Shown here piece after piece: positions 8,637 to 19,509 of a stretch of 64,000 nucleotides of DNA. The position numbers and the translations under genes were made by a program. Location: NCBI GenBank assembly GCA_040217155.1, contig JAVJNS010000002.1, positions 62,001-126,000 of the forward strand, in the 5' to 3' direction. The DNA is from Pelagibius sp040217155. GTDB lineage: Bacteria > Pseudomonadota > Alphaproteobacteria > Kiloniellales > Kiloniellaceae. Position 1 is the stretch's first letter; the number at the start of each line of letters is the position of its first letter. The notes beneath the pieces are model-generated. The model was given only the letters and a program-made list of their open reading frames with translations, was not told where the DNA came from and made no database searches.

Positions 8637-8795
8637 GGCGCCGTCCCCCGAAGCGTGTTTCTGTTCTTAAAGCGAGGCGACAGGGTAGGCGGTGCGGCGC
8701 GGTCGCTTCAAGGGATTCGGAAAGCCGGGTTTCCGGCCGTCGCGCAAACCGCCGGGCGTAGGCATCGACACCGCCGTCGAAGCGGCCGGCGAAGG

Positions 8796-10718
<1,923 letters not shown>

Positions 10719-10860
10719 GCGGCGCTTCTGGCACGGCAGCCAGAGTCGGGTCCAGGGGGGAGGCGCCCCGCCGCGGCAAAGAACCGCGCCAGGCGGGAGA
10801 GTCCCCCGGGCGGGGCGGCCTCCCGCGGCGGCCTTGCGCGGCGGCCTTGCACCGGGGCCG

Positions 10861-10892
10861 CCAGGCCCGCCAGGCCGGCCAGGCCCGCCAGG
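10861..10892. repeat. 9-bp GC-rich tandem repeat
   Basis: CCAGGCCCG/CCAGGCCGG/CCAGGCCCG/CCAGG, three and a half units of 9 bp, between the recQ start and the YcaC-like gene. Probably replication slippage in GC-rich intergenic DNA; no coding or regulatory role apparent. Confidence 0.5.
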
Positions 10893-10913
10893 GGCCGCAT
10901 CCGGTCCTCGCGG

Positions 10914-11546
10914 TTATTTTCGCGCCGCGGCGGAGAGCTTTGTGTAGCTGCTGAACAGGTTGCGGTAATCGGGGATGTGATTCGAGAACAGCGCGCCGAG
11001 CCCCTCGATGTCGTTGCGCCAGTCGCGGTGCAGCTCGCAGGCCACGCCAAACCAGGTCATCAGCTGCGCCCCAGCCTGTTCCATGCGGCTCCAGGCCGAA
11101 TGGCGCGTGATTTCATTGAAGGTGCCCGAGGCGTCGGTGACGACGAACACCTCATAGCCCTCCTCGATCGCCGACAGCGCCGGGAAGGCCACGCAGACCT
11201 CGGTGACAACCCCCGCGATGATGAGCTGCTTCCTGCCGGTCGCCTCGACCGCCTTGACGAAATCCTCGTTGTCCCAGGCATTGATCTGACCCGGACGCGG
11301 AATGAAAGGCGCCTTCGGAAACATCTCCTTCAATTCCGGAACCAGGGGGCCGTTGGGGCCGTCCTCGAAGCTCGTGGTCAGGATTGTCGGGACCTTGAAG
11401 TACGCCGCGAGGTCGGCGAGCGCGAGCACGTTGTTCTTGAACTTGTCGGGCTCGATGTCCCGCACGAGCGAGAGGAGTCCGGCCTGGTGATCGACCAGCA
11501 GCACCGCTGCTTCATCCTTGTTCAGGCGGGTATATGGCCTGGTCAT
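10914..11546 (-). CDS. ycaC: YcaC-type isochorismatase-fold hydrolase
   Basis: 210 aa from the ATG at 11546 (GAAGGA ribosome binding site 8 nt upstream); the open frame extends 60 codons further but that part is not YcaC-like. The sequence MTRPYTRLNKDEAAVLLVDH with nucleophile Cys in AGVVTEVCVAFPALS and the Asp in LLVDHQAG follows the cysteine-hydrolase (isochorismatase) catalytic plan, and I recognise very close overall resemblance to E. coli YcaC, an octameric hydrolase of unknown substrate. Cytoplasmic. Divergent from the DUF305 gene. Confidence 0.9.
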   Translation of the reverse strand: MTRPYTRLNKDEAAVLLVDHQAGLLSLVRDIEPDKFKNNVLALADLAAYFKVPTILTTSFEDGPNGPLVPELKEMFPKAPFIPRPGQINAWDNEDFVKAVEATGRKQLIIAGVVTEVCVAFPALSAIEEGYEVFVVTDASGTFNEITRHSAWSRMEQAGAQLMTWFGVACELHRDWRNDIEGLGALFSNHIPDYRNLFSSYTKLSAAARK

Positions 11547-11827
11547 GACGGGATTCCTTCGCTGTGTTGAAAAGTGTTGAAGATTGCATCGCCGCGTTCG
11601 CCCGCGCGGCCGTCCGGTGACGCGCCGCCGCCCGTCGAAGCAGCATGGAGTATGGCAAAGACCCCGTCGAGAGGGCAATCGCCGGATGGGTGACGGTCCG
11701 GGCGTTTGGGGGCCGACGAACGGCACATTGCCGCAGCGTTCGAGAGCGCCGGGTCGTCCAAGAGCGGCTGGAACTTCTCAGTCGTTCAGACGTTATGCAA
11801 CGACACAGTATTATCCGGAGCCGTAAA

Positions 11828-12310
11828 ATGACAAACCGCTACCCCCTCTTCTTTGCGATGATCGCCACATCGATGATCGCGATGTTCTTGATGACCTACT
11901 TGAACAGTTGGGAAATCAGCCACCTGTTCTGGAGCGAAACCCGGTTCTACATGGTGCTTTACATGGGCGCCGCGATGGCGCTCATCATGCTCGGCTACAT
12001 GTGGGGAATGTACACCAACAAAACCCTCAACTATTCGATCGTCGGAGGGGCCGTCCTGCTGTTTGCCGTGGCGCTCTGGCTGGTGCGCAGCCAGGCCACC
12101 GTCGGCGACGTGTCGTGGATGCGGGCCATGATTCCCCACCACTCGATTGCCATTCTGACGAGTACCAGGGCCGAACTGTCCGATCCGCGGGTGCGCAACC
12201 TGGCCGCTGAAATCGTGAAGGCGCAGGAGCTTGAGATCAATGAAATGCGGGCCCTGATTACCGAACTGGAAGGCGGCCCCAAAGCGACGCCAGAACTGGA
12301 TGGACGATGA
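11828..12310 (+). CDS. DUF305 domain membrane protein
   Basis: 160 aa from ATG 11828 (weak GGAG upstream); the longer frame from 11645 is not supported. Three membrane segments (about 8-25, 38-58, 66-83) precede a soluble domain beginning SWMRAMIPHHSIAILTS, the His-His signature of DUF305, a ferritin-like helical domain often found near copper or other metal-handling genes. Stop and next start overlap (ATGA), so it is translationally coupled to the glutaredoxin-MauE gene. Likely role in metal or redox stress at the membrane, by inference from family context. Confidence 0.8.
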   Translation: MTNRYPLFFAMIATSMIAMFLMTYLNSWEISHLFWSETRFYMVLYMGAAMALIMLGYMWGMYTNKTLNYSIVGGAVLLFAVALWLVRSQATVGDVSWMRAMIPHHSIAILTSTRAELSDPRVRNLAAEIVKAQELEINEMRALITELEGGPKATPELDGR

Positions 12311-13050
12311 TGGCGACGGCATCGGGGAAGACAGCCACGCTATACCGCATGGTGATGGACGAACACACCTGTCCCTACGGCCTCAAATCCAAGGACCTTC
12401 TTGAACGCGAAGGATACGAAGTCGAAGACCGTCACCTAACCACCCGCAGCCAGACCGATGCCTTCATGGAGGAACAGGGCGTCGAGACCACGCCGCAAAC
12501 ATGGATCGGCGACGAGCGCATCGGCGGGTACGACGACCTGCGGGAGCACTTCGGCAAAGCCGAGACGGGCGGCGGAACGAGCTACAAACCGGTCATCGCG
12601 ATTTTTGCGATGGCGGGAGCCATGGCGGTGGCCATGGGCTGGGCGGCCTATGGGTCCGTCTCGGCCGTCACTGTTTTCGAATGGTTCATCGCCTTGTCAA
12701 TGTGCCTGCTGGCGGTGCAGAAGCTTCAGGACGTCGAGAGCTTTTCAATCATGTTTCTGAACTACGACCTGCTGGCTCAACGCTGGGTGCCCTATGGCTA
12801 CGTCTATCCATTCGGGGAAGCGATCGCGGGTGTTCTGATGCTGGCGGGCGCGCTGATCTGGCTGGCTTCCCCGATCGCCCTTTTTATCGGCACCGTTGGC
12901 GCGGTTTCGGTCCTCAAGGCTGTCTATGTCGACAAGCGGGAGCTCAAATGCGCCTGCGTGGGGGGAAACTCAAGCGTGCCGCTTGGCTTCATTTCCCTGA
13001 CGGAAAACCTGATGATGATGTTCATGGGCCTGTGGATGCTGTTTCGTTGA
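12307..13050 (+). CDS. Glutaredoxin domain fused to MauE/DoxX-like membrane domain
   Basis: 247 aa. Residues 8-85 form a glutaredoxin domain: active site TCPYG (a single Cys, monothiol-like), the cis-Pro in ETTPQTWIG and the GGYDDL glutathione-binding corner. Residues 95-245 contain four membrane segments resembling MauE/DoxX-type redox membrane proteins, with a Cys pair KCACVGG near the last helices. Such fusions are thought to pass electrons between cytoplasmic thiols and the membrane or periplasm. Overlaps the upstream DUF305 gene by 4 bp, implying a common function. Confidence 0.8.
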   Translation: MMATASGKTATLYRMVMDEHTCPYGLKSKDLLEREGYEVEDRHLTTRSQTDAFMEEQGVETTPQTWIGDERIGGYDDLREHFGKAETGGGTSYKPVIAIFAMAGAMAVAMGWAAYGSVSAVTVFEWFIALSMCLLAVQKLQDVESFSIMFLNYDLLAQRWVPYGYVYPFGEAIAGVLMLAGALIWLASPIALFIGTVGAVSVLKAVYVDKRELKCACVGGNSSVPLGFISLTENLMMMFMGLWMLFR

Positions 13051-13333
13051 GACGCAGCGCCCGGCTACAGGCGCGAGTGAGGCCCGGACGCTTCTGGCTT
13101 GTCGTCCCCACTGCGAGAGATAGCGGACCTCCGCAAAGTTCGCGAGAAACACCTCATTCCCGGATTGCCGCCGCCGGGCTTCACGGTCGTCCCCTGGTCC
13201 TCCGAGAGCGCCGCAGGCGGTACGCCTCGACTATGCGGCGTCCACCGGGCATTCTTGCGGATGTCCGTTCGGACACCACTTAGAGAGAGAGCGTCCCCCG
13301 CCAAGGCGGTTCGGCGATATTCAGAGGTAGGAC

Positions 13334-15730
13334 ATGTCCCGGGCAACAGCCGAAGATCTCAAGCTCCCGCCGGCGTCGCTGCGCTGGCGCTGCGACGCCG
13401 AGTGGCTGCCTTTCGAGACCACGGCGCAGGTGGCACCGGTCGCCGGCGTGGTCGGGCAGGACGACGCCATGGAAGCGCTGCGTTTCGGCCTCGAGTCGCA
13501 GGGGGCCGGGCACAACGTCTTTGTCCGGGGTCTGACCGGTACCGGCCGCATGACGCTGGTGCGGCAGCTGATCGGCGAGATCGAGCCGGCCGGGGCGGGC
13601 GCCGAAGATCGCGCCTATGTGCACAACTTTCAGCAGGCGGACCGCCCCAAGCTGATCACGCTGCCGCGCGGCCAGGCGCGGGAATTCCGCAAGCAGGTCG
13701 ACGGGCTGATCGAATTCATCGAGACGCGGCTGGCCCCGGCGCTGACCTCCGAAGCGGTCCGGGCCAAGCGCAGCGCGCTGGACGAGCAGATACAGGAGCG
13801 CATCCGGCAGTTGGGCAAACCCTTCGACGAGGAGCTGCGCTCCAACGGCCTGGCGCTGGTCCCGGTGCAGATCAACCAGACTGTCCAGCCGACGATCCTG
13901 CCGCTCATCGACGACCGCCCGGTCACCGCGGACGAGCTGGAGGAACTGCGCGAAAAGGGCGCCATCGATGCCGCGCAGGTCGAGGACATCGGGCGGCGCA
14001 TTTCGGAGTTCACCAAGAAGTTCGCCGAGATGAACCGCAAGACCTATGACATTCAGCTCGAACACGGCGCCCGGCTGAAGCAGCTCTACGAAGGCGAGGC
14101 CCGCACGCTCCTCGACCTTCCGACCTCCGCGATCCGCGTGAAATTCCCGCAGATAGAGGTGTCGGACTTCATCGTCGCCCTGGTCGATGACCTCGTCGCG
14201 AACCGGCTCTCGACCCTGGGCGAGGACAAAGGGTTCACCCGCCTCTACCGGGTCAATGTCGTGCTCGGCCACGGCCCGGAAAAGAAGTGGCCGGTCATCG
14301 TCGAAACCGCGCCGAGCCTGGAAAACCTGCTCGGCAGCATCGATCGGGAGTTCGTCGCCGGCGGGGCGCTGCGCTCCGATCACATGATGATCCATGCCGG
14401 CGCCATGTTGCGGGCCGATGGCGGCTACCTGGTGCTCGAGGTCCGCGAACTGCTGGCCGAACCCGGGTCGTGGAAAATTCTGCTGCGCACACTGAAGACC
14501 GGCAAGCTGGAGATCACGCCGTCGGAGTTGTCGAATGCCTGGTCGGGACCGATCCTCAAACCCGAGCCGATCGACCTGAACGTGAAGGTCATTCTGATCG
14601 GCGATCCGGGCCTTTATCAGACTCTCGATGCGCACGATCCGGACTTCTCCTCGCTGTTCAAGGTGCTCGCCGACTTCGAGACCAGCATCGAGCGCAGTCC
14701 GGTGGCCGCGCGGTATTACGCCGGCGTCATCGCCCGCCTCGCCGCCGAGGAGGGCCTGCCGGCCTTTTCACGCCAGGCCGTCGCCCGGCTGGTCGAGCAG
14801 GGCGCCAGAATCGCCGGACGGCACGACCGGCTGACGACACGTTTCGGCAGGCTGTCGGATATCGCCCGCGAGGCCGCCTTCATCGCCGGCAAGGCCGGGC
14901 GGCAGACGGTCACCGACGAGGATGTCGATGCCGCCATTCGCCGCGGGCGGCACCGCGCCGACCTGCCGGCCCGGCAGTTTCGCAGGCTGGTCGCCGAGGG
15001 CACCCTGCGGATCCAGACGCGAGGGGCCGAAGTCGGACAGGTCAACGGCCTCGCCGTGACCCATGCGGGGCCCTTGACCTACGGTTTTCCAAGCCGCATC
15101 ACGGCGACGATCGGCCCGGGCACCGCCGGCGCGGTGAACATCGAGCGCGAGGCTGACCTCTCCGGCGCCATCCACACCAAGGGGTTCTATATCCTGGGCG
15201 GCCTGCTCCGGCATCTGCTGAAGACGCCGCACCCCCTGGCGTTCTCGGCCTCCATCGCGTTCGAACAGAGCTACGGCGGAATCGACGGCGACTCGGCCTC
15301 GGGCGCCGAGATGTGCTGCCTGTTGAGCGCCCTGACCGAAGTGCCGCTGCGCCAGGACCTGGCGATGACCGGCGCCATCGACCAGTTGGGCCACATTCAG
15401 CCGATCGGCGCGGTGACGGAGAAGGCGGAGGGCTTCTTCTTCACCTGCAAGGATGCCGGCCTGACCGGCACCCAGGGCATCGTCATACCGCGCGCCAATG
15501 CCGGCGACCTGATGCTGGCGCCCGAGATCGCCGAAGCCTGCGACGCCGGGCAGTTCCACATCTATGCGGTCGACACCATCGAGCAGGCGCTGGAGATCTT
15601 CACCGGGCGGCCGGCGGGTGAGGCCGACGACGACGGGCGCTATGCTGAAGGCACCTTGCTGCACCTCGCCGAACAGAAAGCCCTCGACTATTGGAACAAG
15701 ATTTCCCCGGCCCATGGCGCGCGCGCTTAG
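13334..15730 (+). CDS. Lon-like ATP-dependent protease (AAA_32 plus Lon proteolytic domain)
   Basis: 798 aa. An N-terminal ATPase region is followed by a C-terminal Lon S16 domain. The catalytic dyad is Ser654 (in GIDGDSASGAEM, equivalent to DGPSAG) and Lys697 (in AVTEKAEGF); their 43-residue separation equals that in E. coli Lon (Ser679/Lys722). The nucleotide site is divergent: Walker A reads GLTGTGRMT with Arg in place of Lys, and the Walker B-like strand GGYLVLEVREL has Glu for Asp. This domain layout is that of the YcbZ/LonH-like group rather than housekeeping Lon. Cytoplasmic. A separate promoter is likely in the 283-bp gap upstream. Confidence 0.85.
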   Translation: MSRATAEDLKLPPASLRWRCDAEWLPFETTAQVAPVAGVVGQDDAMEALRFGLESQGAGHNVFVRGLTGTGRMTLVRQLIGEIEPAGAGAEDRAYVHNFQQADRPKLITLPRGQAREFRKQVDGLIEFIETRLAPALTSEAVRAKRSALDEQIQERIRQLGKPFDEELRSNGLALVPVQINQTVQPTILPLIDDRPVTADELEELREKGAIDAAQVEDIGRRISEFTKKFAEMNRKTYDIQLEHGARLKQLYEGEARTLLDLPTSAIRVKFPQIEVSDFIVALVDDLVANRLSTLGEDKGFTRLYRVNVVLGHGPEKKWPVIVETAPSLENLLGSIDREFVAGGALRSDHMMIHAGAMLRADGGYLVLEVRELLAEPGSWKILLRTLKTGKLEITPSELSNAWSGPILKPEPIDLNVKVILIGDPGLYQTLDAHDPDFSSLFKVLADFETSIERSPVAARYYAGVIARLAAEEGLPAFSRQAVARLVEQGARIAGRHDRLTTRFGRLSDIAREAAFIAGKAGRQTVTDEDVDAAIRRGRHRADLPARQFRRLVAEGTLRIQTRGAEVGQVNGLAVTHAGPLTYGFPSRITATIGPGTAGAVNIEREADLSGAIHTKGFYILGGLLRHLLKTPHPLAFSASIAFEQSYGGIDGDSASGAEMCCLLSALTEVPLRQDLAMTGAIDQLGHIQPIGAVTEKAEGFFFTCKDAGLTGTQGIVIPRANAGDLMLAPEIAEACDAGQFHIYAVDTIEQALEIFTGRPAGEADDDGRYAEGTLLHLAEQKALDYWNKISPAHGARA

Positions 15731-15864
15731 GCGGCGCGCGCGATTAGGCGACGGCGCGGCCCGGCCCGGCGGCGCAACCCCTTTCATCTTGATTTGTCGG
15801 GGGTCATACCGCAGCGTTGCCGGTAGAGAAAGAATCGCTGTGACCGCTTTGGAGACTCCTGGCA

Positions 15865-16368
15865 GTGGTATTGTGGAAGTACGAGAACGGGTGGCGCTAC
15901 GAATACTTCGAGCCCGACGTCCAGCCGTCTTCAGTTCCACAGTTCGAGGATCTGGTGACCCTCTGGCAGTCAAAACGGAACGGCAGGCGCGTGCCCGCCA
16001 AGCGCGATTTCGATTTCTACGACTTCAAAGGGTGGCACGGTTGGATCTCGCTTCACGACGTGACCTATGATCCCTTCGACTACCTGGTCAGACTGTCCGG
16101 CACCAAAATCGACGATCTCTACGGCACGTCGATCAAAGGGTTCGACCGCGAGGGGATGAACAGGATCTATGCGGAGACGTCGAACAGAGACGCGTTCGAC
16201 GAAATGAACTGCCTCAATTTGACGATCTCTCATATCACCGGCCCGCTCAACGTCGCCGGCCGAACATACAATCGTGTGGCTTACCTTGAACTGCCGCTCT
16301 CCGACGATGGCGAGAGAGCCGACAGCACCATCGAGGCAACGCTTCCGCATCGCGATGGCCCGGCCTGA
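15865..16368 (+). CDS. PAS_5 family protein
   Basis: 167 aa starting at GTG 15865 with GGAG at 15850-15853. The region LVTLWQSKRNGRRVPAKRDFD, then HGWISLHDV and the LVRLSGTKIDDLYG segment, matches the PAS_5 family (PF07310), a PAS-fold protein found mainly in Alphaproteobacteria, often with no other domain. The function of stand-alone members is not established; small-molecule sensing is an inference. Not obviously part of an operon. Confidence 0.75.
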   Translation: MVLWKYENGWRYEYFEPDVQPSSVPQFEDLVTLWQSKRNGRRVPAKRDFDFYDFKGWHGWISLHDVTYDPFDYLVRLSGTKIDDLYGTSIKGFDREGMNRIYAETSNRDAFDEMNCLNLTISHITGPLNVAGRTYNRVAYLELPLSDDGERADSTIEATLPHRDGPA

Positions 16369-16511
16369 CAGAGCGCTTCGAGGCGCTTCGCGCCTTGGCA
16401 CGAGGTCGGGCGTTTCAACGCCTTGCCGCACCGTGAGGCGGCCAGAAGAGTCGTCTCGAAAGGCGTCGCAAGACTGCTTGAGCCCTTAACCGGCAGCTTG
16501 CGCGACGCGGG

Positions 16512-17462
16512 TCAGGCGGGCGTGACCGGCTTGCGGAAGCCGATCCGAATTTCCCGCTGTCCGCTCATCGAGACCAGCCTGCCGTCGATCACCATCATGT
16601 TCGGCTCGCTCATGGTCGCGCCCAGCAGCTTGCCGCCGCAGAGCACGCGGGCGCCGAGGTAGACCGCCGCGCAGTTCCACGTGCCGGCGACCACCCTGGC
16701 GTCGCTGGTCTTCACCTCCAGGGCCACAAGCTCCTCGTCGACGATAACGCAGTCCTGGTTGCCGAAGGTCACCGGCGTTTCCGCGCGCAGCGTGATCTCG
16801 CCGTCGGGGGCGTGGCGCGCCAGCATGACGTCGAGCGCGATTTCGGCGGCGAGGGCCGCCAGCGGCGCGACCGGGTAAATCGCATTGTGCAGGACTTCCA
16901 CGGTGGCGCCCTCGGCGCTGGCCCGCGCGTGACCGAGGTCGGGACGCCCGGCCACCCGGTCGCTGTTGGCGGCGAAGATCCCGCCCTCCAGGCTGGCGGC
17001 GACGATCCCCGCGTCGGCGGCGGGATTGGCCGCCAGCACCGACTCGACCGCTTCGCGCGGCGCGCGCCCGGCGCGCAGCCGGTCGAGCACGGCGAGGTTG
17101 ACCGGCACGCCGTCGCGCCCCGGCATGTTCGGCAGGCGGTGCCCGCTGACCAAGCCAACGCCGGCCAGCGCCGGGACGAACTGGGCCAACGGCTGCGGCC
17201 GGTCCGGCCCACTCGACATGACGCCGGCCAGGGGGGCCATGGCGATGGCAAGGTCCGGGTCGCCGCCGGTCCGCTCCCCCGCCGTGAACAGTGTCGCGCT
17301 GCCGCCGCGCTGGGTCTCGCCGCGCAAGACCTCTGCCGCGGTCACCGCGGCAAAGGCGGCAAAGCCGCCGATGGCGCCGGCGCCGACCCGCTCCACGGCC
17401 TGCAGGGCTTTGAACACGGCCAGCCCGGCGCGGGGGCCCGATGCCACGATGCCGATGGTCAT
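16512..17462 (-). CDS. Conserved protein of unknown function in the peptide-transporter operon
   Basis: 316 aa from ATG 17462, seven bases after the stop of the upstream ATPase gene. It opens MTIGIVASGPRAGLAVFKAL and continues with glycine- and alanine-rich strands (GAIGGFAAFAAV), then ends QREIRIGFRKPVTPA. No signal peptide, no membrane span. I do not recognise catalytic motifs with confidence; the small-residue-rich opening is compatible with an amidase-like or Ntn-type fold but that is speculation. Position as the last gene of a peptide ABC operon suggests a cytoplasmic role in handling the imported substrate. Confidence 0.7.
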   Translation of the reverse strand: MTIGIVASGPRAGLAVFKALQAVERVGAGAIGGFAAFAAVTAAEVLRGETQRGGSATLFTAGERTGGDPDLAIAMAPLAGVMSSGPDRPQPLAQFVPALAGVGLVSGHRLPNMPGRDGVPVNLAVLDRLRAGRAPREAVESVLAANPAADAGIVAASLEGGIFAANSDRVAGRPDLGHARASAEGATVEVLHNAIYPVAPLAALAAEIALDVMLARHAPDGEITLRAETPVTFGNQDCVIVDEELVALEVKTSDARVVAGTWNCAAVYLGARVLCGGKLLGATMSEPNMMVIDGRLVSMSGQREIRIGFRKPVTPA

Positions 17463-17469
17463 GGCGCGC

Positions 17470-18459
17470 TCATCCGAGGGGGAAATGACAGGCCGCGGAG
17501 TGGCCGGGCTGGATCTCGCGGATCCCGGGCCGTTCGACGCGACAGCGTTCCCGGGCATGGGCGCAGCGGGTATGAAAGGCGCAGCCGCTCGGTGGGTCGA
17601 TCGGGCTGGGAATTTCGCCGCTCAGCATCACCTGACGCTTGCTGTGGCGGGCCTTGGGGTTGGGCTGCGGCACGGCGGACAGCAAAGCTTCGGTATAGGG
17701 ATGCTGAGGCGCCCGGAAGATGCTCCGGCGGTCGGCGATCTCAACCAGATTGCCCAGGTACATGACCGCCACCCGGTGGCTCACGTGCTCGACCACGGAC
17801 ATGTCGTGAGAGATGAACAGGAAGGAGATGCCGAACTCTTTTTGAAGTTCGATCAGCAGGTTGATCACCGAGGCCTGGATCGAAACGTCGAGGGCCGAGA
17901 CCGACTCGTCCGCCACGATCATTTTCGGGTTGACCGCAAGGGCCCGCGCGATCGCCAGGCGCTGGCGCTGGCCGCCGGAGAATTCATGCGCATAGCGCTT
18001 CATCTGGTCGGGCCGCAGACCGACCCGGCGGAACAGCTCGGCGATCCGGTCACGGCGTTCGTGGCTGTCGCCGATAGCATGGATCACCAACGGCTCGCCG
18101 ACGATGCGCGCCGCGGTCATGCGCGGGTTGAGCGAGGAAAACGGATCCTGAAAGATGATCTGCATCTCCCGGCGGTAAGGCCGCATGCGTGACGGCGGCA
18201 AGGCGGTGATATCGTCGCCCTCCAGCAGGATGCGGCCCGAAGTCGGCTCGTGGAGCTTGAGGACCGTCTTGCCGGCGGTCGACTTTCCGCAGCCCGATTC
18301 ACCGACCAGGCCGAGAGTTTCAGCCCGCCCGAGATGGAAGGAGACGTCCTCGACGGCATGCACCCAGGCGGTCGGCCGGCCGAAGAAGCCGCCGGAAACC
18401 GGGAACCGCTTGGTCAAATTCTTCACCGACAACAGCGGAACCTCGACTTTTTCCATCAC
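17470..18459 (-). CDS. Peptide ABC transporter ATP-binding protein, DppF/OppF type
   Basis: 329 aa. Walker A GESGCGKSTAGKTVL, Q-loop, ABC signature FSGGQRQRLAIARAL, Walker B MIVADESVSALD, and the C-terminal oligopeptide-transporter extension with a Cys-containing segment (CAFHTRCAHARERC) that in this family can bind an iron-sulfur cluster. One of two ATPases energising peptide or nickel-type importers. Overlaps the upstream DppD-type gene by 4 bp. Confidence 0.92.
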   Translation of the reverse strand: MMEKVEVPLLSVKNLTKRFPVSGGFFGRPTAWVHAVEDVSFHLGRAETLGLVGESGCGKSTAGKTVLKLHEPTSGRILLEGDDITALPPSRMRPYRREMQIIFQDPFSSLNPRMTAARIVGEPLVIHAIGDSHERRDRIAELFRRVGLRPDQMKRYAHEFSGGQRQRLAIARALAVNPKMIVADESVSALDVSIQASVINLLIELQKEFGISFLFISHDMSVVEHVSHRVAVMYLGNLVEIADRRSIFRAPQHPYTEALLSAVPQPNPKARHSKRQVMLSGEIPSPIDPPSGCAFHTRCAHARERCRVERPGIREIQPGHSAACHFPLG

Positions 18460-19505
18460 GCGCCCCCCGGCAGCTTATCGGAGTGCCAGCAGGCGGCCCA
18501 CTGTGTTTCGGATTTTTTCTCGAAGGGCGGATACTCGGCCCGGCAGCGGTCGCTGGCGAAACCGCAGCGCGGCGCGAAGCGGCAGCCCGCCGGCAGCCGC
18601 GTCAGCGGCGGCACGATGCCGGGGATCTCGTTCAGCCGGATGTCGCCGACGGCGCCCTCGGGACGCAGCCGCGGCAGCGCCCCCAGCAAGCCGAGGGTAT
18701 AGGGATGCCTGGGCGTCTCGAAGATCTGCTCGACCGGCCCCTCCTCGACGGCGCGGCCGCAGTACATGACGATGACCCGGTCGGCGACCTCGGCGACCAC
18801 CGCCATGTCATGGGTGATGAGGACGATACCGGTCGTGAATTCCTCCTGCAGGCGTTTCATGAGGTGCAGAATCTGCGCCTGAATGGTCACGTCGAGCGCG
18901 GTGGTCGGTTCATCGGCGATGAGGACCCGCGGATTGCACGACAGCGCCATCGCGATCATCACCCGCTGCAGCATGCCGCCGGACAGCTGGTGCGGGTACT
19001 GGCGCAGGCGGCGCTCCGGCTCGGGGATGTTCACCAGCCGCAGCATCTCCACGGCGCGGCTGCGCGCGGCCTGTTCCCCCAGCTTCATGTGCTGCACGAT
19101 GGGTTCCATCAGTTGACGCCCGATCGACAGGACCGGCGTCAAAGAGGTCATCGGCTCCTGAAAGATCATCGAGATCTCGTTGCCGCGGATCCGCTGCAAT
19201 TCGCGGTCGCTGAGGCCCAGGAGCTCGCGGCCGGCATAGCGTACCGAGCCCGCCACCACGCGGCCCGGAGGATTCGGGATCAGGCCCATGATCGACAGCG
19301 CGGTGACGCTCTTGCCCGAGCCGGATTCACCGACCACGGCGAGCGTCTCACCGGGCCGCACCGCATAGGAGACGTCGTCCACCGCCGCGGCGATGCCGGC
19401 CCCGGTGCGAAACTCGGTGCGCAGGCCGCTGACCTCCAGGATCGGCGCTTCCGCCGCGTGGCGGTCGCTCGCCGGAGAGTCTGCCCGCCTTTCGTCGACG
19501 ATCAT
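18456..19505 (-). CDS. Peptide ABC transporter ATP-binding protein, DppD/OppD type
   Basis: 349 aa. Walker A GESGSGKSVTALS, signature LSGGMLQRVMIAMAL, Walker B LIADEPTTALD, H-loop LITHDM, and the C-terminal peptide-transporter domain with a four-Cys segment (CRFAPRCGFASDRC, plus a later Cys). Pairs with the DppF-type ATPase. Starts 4 bp after the DppC-type permease gene stop. Confidence 0.92.
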   Translation of the reverse strand: MIVDERRADSPASDRHAAEAPILEVSGLRTEFRTGAGIAAAVDDVSYAVRPGETLAVVGESGSGKSVTALSIMGLIPNPPGRVVAGSVRYAGRELLGLSDRELQRIRGNEISMIFQEPMTSLTPVLSIGRQLMEPIVQHMKLGEQAARSRAVEMLRLVNIPEPERRLRQYPHQLSGGMLQRVMIAMALSCNPRVLIADEPTTALDVTIQAQILHLMKRLQEEFTTGIVLITHDMAVVAEVADRVIVMYCGRAVEEGPVEQIFETPRHPYTLGLLGALPRLRPEGAVGDIRLNEIPGIVPPLTRLPAGCRFAPRCGFASDRCRAEYPPFEKKSETQWAACWHSDKLPGGA

Positions 19506-19509
19506 GGCG

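Noticed and set aside
10861..10892. Tandem repeat considered as CRISPR or attachment site
   Set aside because: 9-bp units with no spacers and no neighbouring cas or integrase genes; best explained as slippage.
13065..13346. Small open frames on both strands in the gap before the Lon-like gene
   Set aside because: No ribosome binding site, no recognisable domain and composition like non-coding GC-rich DNA.
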